This document shows positions 57,195 through 64,000 of a stretch of DNA of 64,000 nucleotides, one piece after another (the stretch's first letter is position 1; each line of letters begins with the position of its first letter). The notes beneath the pieces were generated by a model that searched no databases, was not told the DNA's origin, and saw nothing but the letters and a program-made list of their open reading frames with translations. Position numbers and translations under genes: made by a program. The stretch is from Macrobrachium rosenbergii (lineage: Eukaryota; Arthropoda; Malacostraca; Decapoda; Palaemonidae): contig NC_089744.1 in the NCBI RefSeq assembly GCF_040412425.1, positions 33,441,743-33,505,742 on the forward strand. The letters are read 5' to 3'.

Positions 57195-57295
57195 CTACGT
57201 CACAGAAGAGTAAGGAAATAGACAAGTTGCTGCTAGAGATGTTAACAAGCGACCAAGCAAAAGAAAAATGAGAAATATTTGCCTAATGCTTACAA

Positions 57296-58636
57296 TGCTG
57301 CAAAAGAAAAGGTGAAAATAATGTCGGACAGTACTAATGATGTTGCAATTACTACTGATATTTGGACATCCAGGCAAACAGAACATAATACTTAACTTTT
57401 TCATTGACTCCAACTGGGAACTGAATTCACTTGTTCTGGAGACAGTTCAACTGAACCGTGTATCTGAGGAATGGTCCATTGGGGACAAATTGAGAATGAT
57501 TGTGACTGACAATGCCTCCAACATGGCACGTGCTGCCACTCTTGTTGGATGGGGTCACATTCCATGCTACGCACATACATTAAATCTTGTTGTAAAAAAT
57601 AGTATTGAGGCAAATGATAGTTTGAAGACAATAAAGAAAGTGAAAAATGCTGTAACATATTTTCACTCGTCTGTCAAGGCATCTGATAAGTTAACAGAAA
57701 TCCAGATTCGGTACAAAATCCCTGAACACAAACTCATCCAAGACATTGAAACCAGGTGGAACTCTTCATTCTATATGCTTGAACGCATGTCAGAACAACA
57801 CGAGGCTGTAACCACAGTTTTGTGCCTACAGGGCCGAAATGACCTGTGCTTGTCTGGCAATGATACTGAGGAAATGAAAGCAGCTGTCAACATTCTCAAG
57901 CCATATGAAATAGCCACAAGAGAAATTAGTGCTGACCTTTATATTTCAGTTTCAAAGATTACACGGATGTTGCAGATCACATCAACTGCGCCTGATTCGA
58001 GTACCCAGCCTAGTTCAAGCACTACCAGCAACAAATGTAAGCCCTCTCGCTGATGAGCTACAACAACAAGCAAGGAGCAGATTTGGCAATGTTGAGGCTA
58101 ATTTTTACCTTGCTGCTGCAACATTCTTGGACCCCAGGTTCAGGAAATTGCCATTTGCAAACAAGTCAATGGCTAACCAAGCCCAAAAGAGACTTGAAAC
58201 TGAGATGTGTTCCGTGTCAGTAGGAAACAATGTAAACTCTGGAGATCTTGAGGACCCTGATGAGCCTGCAGACATGCAGCCAACGTCATCTACCAATAAG
58301 GACACTACAGAAGAGGGAGGCCTCTGGAGCTGGTTTGGTAAGAAGACACTGGAATATCAAAGACACAGGACGACAGTAGTGAATGCAACTCTGGAGATGA
58401 GACATTACAGTGAACAACAAGTGTTGACCAAGGCTGATAACCCCTCAAGTCTTGGAAAGCCCATGCACTGGAGTACCCTCGATTGTCTGTATTGGCGAAG
58501 AAGTTTCTATGCGTACCTGCCACATCAGTGCCTTCTGAACGCTTACTTTCCAAGGCAGGAGAACTTGTCTGCTAGAAGAAGCAGGCTGAAAGCCAAGCAC
58601 GTAAATATGTTCCTATTTCTGAACAAAAACACATAA
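57296..58636 (+). pseudogene. hAT transposase catalytic region (broken)
   Basis: Starts with 'MSDSTNDVAITTDIWTS', holding the first catalytic Asp (DIWTS), then a short loss and frame change near 57390. From there it is open to 58053: 'LRMIVTDNASNMARAATLVG' (second Asp), 'WGHIPCYAHTLNLVVKNS', 'LIQDIETRWNSSFYMLERMS'. A second frame change (~57960-58050) leads to 'QARSRFGNVEANFYLAAATF', 'LDPRFRKLPFANKSM', then a frame-shifted dimerisation block ending 'RRSRLKAKHVNMFLFLNKNT'. It resembles ZBED-like hAT transposases and is inactive as written. Confidence 0.9.
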
Positions 58637-59125
58637 AAGGTAGGCTGCATAAGACTCTGCTGGAAGAAGCAGGCTGAAAGCCAGGCACATAAATATGTTC
58701 CTATTTCTGAACAAAAACACAAAAGGTAGGCTACATAAGGTACTGGAATATGATACCGTTTTCATTTTTCTAAACCATCGAACAGTTTTGAGCAATGAAT
58801 TTATTTTTAAGTGGAATAACTTTTCTGAAAATGGAATACTATGGTTTATTTTTAAGTGAAATAACTTCTTCCCATACTAAAAGGAGCAGGCCCATGGCCA
58901 TGGACAAGAACATGTTCATGTTTCTAATATAAAAACACACAAGGGACAAAATTTGCAACATTGTCCTTTTTATTTTTAAATGTTCCTATTTCTGAATAAA
59001 AAAAAAAAGACAAATAAGGTAATACGGTATTGTTTTCAATGTCCGAAAGCATCAGATCCTAATTAAAAGGATCAGCTCCAAAGGCCATAAACAAGAACAT
59101 ATTCATATTTTTGGTAAAACTCAAG
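58571..59125 (+). repeat. Serial degenerate copies of the hAT C-terminal coding tail
   Basis: The 88-bp tail GCT(A/G)GAAGAAGCAGGCTGAA... is tandemly duplicated at 58571-58658 and 58659-~58740. Two older copies follow, near 58878-58935 (AAAGGAGCAGGCCCATGG...AACATGTTCATGTTTCT) and ~59066-59122 (AAAGGATCAGCTCC...AACATATTCATATTTTT). Confidence 0.75.
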
Positions 59126-59527
59126 GACAAACAATGGACTATGGTCCTTATTTTTTCTCTTCACAGCATCAGTCTTATCTCTGCAGAATATATGCAGTTT
59201 ATCTTTTTTTTTTTTAGTTTCATATATAACATGTCTATGATAATGAGCTGGTATATAAAATAAACTGACCTGCAAATTAAGCTGTCTTTTATTTGTATCT
59301 GATAATAATACGAGATTATAAATAAGAAACATGATAATGGACTAACTCTGACATTCAGTGCCTAGCTAGTATTTATGCATTTTTTGCTATTGGGCACATA
59401 TAATAATGAGATAACCCTTATCTTTGCCCAGTAATCGATTACTAATCGACTACTTTTTTAAAAGTAGTCAGTAATCACGATTACAAAAAAAAAAAAAACA
59501 TTGGATTCGCCCACCCCTACCAAACTT

Positions 59528-60241
59528 GACTGACGACCTGAAGCCGAAAGCAACAGACGTCAAGTACGTCAACTAAAAAAAACACACATACACAAACAAG
59601 TACCACCGGGTAAGGAGTGCGTCCACAACAAGGGAGCAATCGTCCTATACACAAAACAAGCACTAAAGCCTTACAGTATTCTCTCTCATTGATGTGATGC
59701 AAGTTTTAGATATGCTGACGCCTTGACGGGTCGATGATTTGACAGTGATTTAAGATGAACAGTTTATTAACAGATTGTCACTGAACGTAATTCCTGAGTA
59801 AAGACCTCAGGTTTGTACACTAGGAAAAATACAAGTTACTGTCAAAATTTGCCATTTTATTAACAGATTGTTAAAAGTCCGCCTTAATTTGTCCATAAAA
59901 ATTATGTATCCGCATGCATAAAATCCAAAAAAATCGATCCATATTTTTAACACAAAATCCTAATACTTTGGTAATATATTTCGATAAAAATAAATTTCAC
60001 AATAAAATAGCCATATATTTGTCTATTTTCATTAATGAATCAGGGTGAGTGTCGTTACCAAACTTTGTATTTCAAAAGAAACCTTAGAAGTGTTAAACCA
60101 TCGAGTCTCATTCTGCCCCCTTCATTTTTGTAACCCAGTAAGATCTGTTATTTTACCGTAACTCTTTGATGAAAGAGTTTGAAAGGTATTTTACGTCTAA
60201 TACAAAATTTTCCAAAAGATTTAAAAGCATTTTGAGATGTA
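59528..60241. other. No recognisable gene
   Basis: Sequence flanking the hAT insertion site. Rejoined to 55488 by removing the transposon, it shows no coding feature I can name. Confidence 0.4.
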
Positions 60242-60732
60242 CAATCACCCAAAAAAGTTTTGCAACATACTTCAACTCAGTTGCAAGCGCGTGAAACAAC
60301 TGAACACTAGTGGTGGGCCCGAGAAATTACCTGCAGTTTCCCTTAAACAAGGCTTTTTCTGATACTGTTTACGGCTGTCATACTTTACTTAATAAAAGGA
60401 TGTTACTATAATACTTCAGAGGTCATCGCTGTTCTTATGTTTTAATATGTTCATCTCCAACTGCCATCACTATCGTTGTTTTATCTCCTTCATATGTGTG
60501 AACTTTGTAGACATAGGCCTACGACTGTTATAAGTTGAACTACTGGTCTTATTAACATAAAAAAATACGACTTTTGTAAAGATTTGCTTGCACATTATTA
60601 TTAAAATCAAATTTTTGAATGACTAATCCTATGTATATTGTGAACTAGTGAAACTTAATATAAAATATACTGAACTAGACTAACAGATTTCACGTCTGTT
60701 TTTGTAATACATAGAATATAATCTTGCGCGGG

Positions 60733-60874
<142 letters not shown>

Positions 60875-61034
60875 GCCGTTATCATGTGTAATTTCTCATT
60901 TCTTTCTTTGCTACTTAGGCCTATCATTTTGATGCCTCTTATGAAGTTAACCGAATATATAACGCCTATTTTTGTATTTCGTATTATCAAAGTTTCTAAA
61001 GAATTAAAATTAGCAAGAAGTTCAACATTAATTT

Positions 61035-61667
61035 AGTTAATGCTAAACGCCAGCAGTGAAGAAGACTACCGTGCTCATCAGTGGAGAATGTCTCCTCCTC
61101 ATCGCAAAAGATGATTCTTACAGAAATCATCGGCCACTAGATTATATTATAACGCAAACCCTAGCCTCTATTCTTTGTGTTTCGCTGATATGAAGTGTTT
61201 CTTGGCAGGAGTATGATGAAATAATATCTTGGTCTCATGTAGCCTGTTACGGAAGGTTTGAGCAGCAACTTGAAGGGAAAACGTGATGTTCTCTCTTTAT
61301 GGCAACACCGGCTTGTCAGGGGAGTTAGGCGGAGCTCCTTCAGTGATCATCCGATGATGATCATTAACAGTAATGCAACAATGAGGTCGTCCTCCACTTT
61401 TTACAATGAATTTATCATATTTCCTCGTTCTCTCTGTTGTTTTATTCCTCTATACATGGTTGTTTTATTTACGCTAAGCTGCCGAGCAGTATCTACAATA
61501 GAGACATTAGTCTTATGCAAGCTAATGATTATGGTTCGGCTGAGTCCGTTGCCCATCTTATCGGTGCAAGTGACGAGACATTTTAGTTTAATTTTCCTGC
61601 CCGAATGTGGAGTCACACGATAACATACGACGTTACGAGATTTTTTTGTTTTTGTTTTTGACAACAA
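61035..61667 (-). pseudogene. Tc1-like transposase (N-terminal two-thirds)
   Basis: Minus strand from ~61600: helix-turn-helix 'IIISLHKTNVSIVDTARQLS' and 'VNKTTMYRGIKQQRERGNM', then 'GRPHCCITVNDHHRMITEGA', 'AAQTFRNRLHETKILFHHTP', 'AKKHFISAKHKE' and finally 'RIIFCDEEETFSTDEHGS' (~61055-61110), where FCDE contains the first catalytic Asp. Stops and shifts lie between the blocks. The remaining catalytic D and E/D are not found, as that part is replaced by microsatellite and unrecognisable sequence. Confidence 0.85.
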
Positions 61668-62005
61668 TAATGGTTGAATTCTTTCTTTCTTTATTTATAT
61701 ATAATTTCATTGATGATTATTCAATATTATTTTATTAGTCAATAAGCTTTTATCTGGATTCGAAATATAGTTTCTTCTTTGACTCTTTTGCCCAATCATC
61801 TGAAGTGAAATTTTTCAAAATGTTTCGTCATTTTTCGTAATATGAATTTTTCGCTCCCCATTCTTTTTGATATTGTTAACCGTATGATTAATAACCAAAG
61901 TCGAATAGGAAAATTACATTTCCTTGTAAATATCAAAAGAACAAATTACAGTTAGGTGAACGAAAACTTCTGGAGCATGTTGCAAAACATTTTTGAGCGA
62001 CTGTA

Positions 62006-62689
62006 CATACTCACAAAAAATTATCACGAATAGCCGTGTCTCAGCAGACGAAACTAAGACCATTCCTGTAAAAAAAAATTAAAACAAAGAAGCTTTTCCA
62101 CAAATAAGAATTACCGTTGCTCCCTTTAAACCATGAATCATGCATCACGTTCTTAACAAGAAAAAGAAACGTGTCCTACACTTAACACTTCAGTTCTTGC
62201 GTGACAGAAGAAAGAATCGCACTAGCTCAATCAGGAGCGCGTGTTTGTTTACCCGTCGAAAAGTCGCGATTTTTTTTTTCTCTGTCTCTCTTATTATGTC
62301 CGCAGAGGACTATAATTTCTTCCCTTAAATAAATAACGAAGTATCTTGGCTTTGCTAATAATGGGTTACTTGGCTACGTTCTTAGAATAACTTTGGCCGC
62401 GTTCATGAACACGGAGATTGTGACACTTTCCCGACTTGTAAGCTAATCAATTTCTCCCATTGCTAAGACAACTAAACTAAGCATTATCAAGAGACGTTTA
62501 GGCTTATGTTGTATTCTCTGCAACAACATAAAAAATAGGGCTGCTAATCAGCCATCAGTGTAGGTGTATGAAGCAACTCGTGCTGTGGTTTACTCCTGAT
62601 TCAGCAGTTTTTTCCAGGAGATACCGGCTGACAAGGTAACCAACTTTTTCAGCCAAAAAAAATTGTTTACAGGAGTGAGACTCCTACGA

Positions 62690-62758
<69 letters not shown>

Positions 62759-63240
62759 TTAACAGCGTACGTGAGCCCAGAGTGTAAACTCTGACCTCAA
62801 TAGCCCACTCGACCTTGAGGATCAACAGGAGAGATGTTATTCCCACTTCCAGACCGAAGGAGGAAATGTTTTATAATAAGGGGAATTCCGAAAGAATAAT
62901 TCAAACTTCGTTGGAATCATTCCGCTGAAATCAAGATATCACTCTGTTGTATTCATGAAAAAGTAGGAGGTAAGCTGAGTAAAAGAGTCAGTTGTATTTC
63001 AAAGAACTAATTCATAATTCAGCTGTGCATAAAGATGCTTCGGCTATAATCAAGAGATACTCGAGTGATACCCAAATGTCGAGAAACTTTTTGCTGACTA
63101 TCTAGATTTTATTTTGTTTTGCCAGTGTTTATTTTTTTCAAACATTCTCATCGATACTTAACAAAAACTCGACTATTTTCACAGGGTGATCACATTCTTG
63201 AATGAACCTTAAACCCTCTCTCTCTCTCTCTCTCTCTCTC

Positions 63241-63284
<44 letters not shown>

Positions 63285-63999
63285 TGAGCCACATAACAAG
63301 GGACTTGCACAAGTGTCTATCTACTGAAAAATGGGCGCTTCGATAACTTTTAACCTTACAATTTTTGCCCCGCCTCACTCACTACTTTTATACCTGTGTG
63401 TAAAATTCCACTATCTTCTCCTTGCAAAATTAATTAAATATTAATAAATTCAACGTACAATTAGAACAGTAAAAATACGGATTCTTAAAATGTTATTATC
63501 TCCAGCCTCCCGTCTCAGTTCTCATCCAAGTCGGATCTCTACTGGCGCCTAGCTGACACTACGCGCACTGGTCTCTCTTGGGGTGGAGCAAAGGACATGT
63601 CCAAGCCATCTTCATTCCCTCTCCATCACTATCTCATTTACATTATTCCTCTTAAAGCTCTATTCTGAAATCGACAAGATATTTTCGACAGTTCTGCTGC
63701 CATGATTCTTGCAAACATAAATATGAGAGATTTGTGGGGGTGACCGCACAGCGTTGGAGGTGATAAGGATGACAATGAAAATGGTATTTTTCTTCTTTTC
63801 ATCTTTTTTGAACTCCCGGCTGCAACCAGCTACAGTCGACTGACCGCTAAGTATACAATTATTGTTAAAATCAACAGGGACCCAATGAAAACGTGCTTGA
63901 ATTTGTAGTCGAACTAGAGAGAGAGAAAGAGAGAGAGAGATTGTACAAGTTTTTATAGTCCGTTTCATTGAAAAATCACTACATACTAAAATACGATTT
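62006..63999. other. No recognisable gene; microsatellites
   Basis: (GA)n 62695-62754 and (TC)n ~63218-63281 (interrupted by TTTCC). Elsewhere I see no exon, repeat terminus or RNA gene. Short open stretches here lack any recognisable motif. Confidence 0.45.
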
Positions 64000-64000
64000 T

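Larger units (their letters stand above)
55497..59519 (+). mobile_element. hAT DNA transposon with intact termini
   Basis: A 4023-bp element with perfect 12-bp terminal inverted repeats TAGGGGTGGGCG (55497-55508, and its inverse at 59508-59519), flanked by a perfect 8-bp target duplication CCAAACTT (55489-55496 and 59520-59527). This is the hAT signature. Subterminal TAATCGACTA-type motifs recur at both ends (~55580 and ~59435). Inside are a BED zinc finger and a broken transposase. Internal (TC)n and (TA)n tracts (56643-56699, 56756-56831) have grown between the left end and the coding part. Confidence 0.94.

Overview
Eukaryotic, repeat-dense DNA, most likely from a decapod (malacostracan) crustacean. 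The inference rests on DIRS1-type tyrosine-recombinase retroelements (known to be widespread in decapods), a Mag-like Ty3/Gypsy element, Penelope, hAT and Tc1/mariner remnants, many long (TA)n, (GA)n/(TC)n and (TG)n tracts, and two host genes with ordinary GT-AG introns. There is no operon-like or prokaryotic signal.

Host gene 1 (minus strand) is a phospholipid scramblase. Four exons are visible: 34934-35005, 28339-28443, 26681-26898 and 7134-7298. Their splice phases interlock exactly, giving a proline-rich N-terminal part and the first half of the scramblase domain. The first exon(s) and the C-terminal exons, including the Ca2+-binding and membrane segment, are not visible. The intron between 7298 and 26681 is about 19.4 kb. 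It is almost filled by a retroelement cluster: a short inverted-terminus element (7715-7949), DIRS element A (+ strand, 7963-18765) split by a Gypsy element with paired LTRs and a GGGT target duplication (8154-13227), and abutting it DIRS element B (- strand, 18766-25186). Part of exon 7134-7298 has been tandemly duplicated into a dead pseudo-exon (6873-7041).

Host gene 2 (plus strand, 46614-49736) is a three-exon gene. Its frame and phase are consistent across both introns and it gives a 295-residue protein with an N-terminal Myb/SANT-like DNA-binding domain and a C-terminal coiled coil. Intron 1 is loaded with (GA)n, (TG)n, (TC)n and (TA)n tracts.

Other mobile DNA: non-LTR copies at 1-1085, 31070-33720 and 35175-36320 (one family), an endonuclease/RT LINE at 39370-41560 and a Jockey-like 3' end at 51880-52560. 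A ~305-bp SINE-like family has four copies, two with clear 14-15-bp target duplications, and its 3' end resembles that of the Jockey-like element. There is a Penelope RT fragment (42080-42810), a hAT element with perfect 12-bp TIRs and 8-bp TSD (55497-59519), and a Tc1/mariner element with TIRs and TA TSD (60242-62003).

The most unusual stretch is 42857-44568. Four different dyad or duplicated modules (a near-perfect palindrome, a foldback with a tRNA-like loop, a foldback built of six alternating copies of one module, and a directly duplicated tRNA-derived SINE) are separated from one another by (TA)n tracts.
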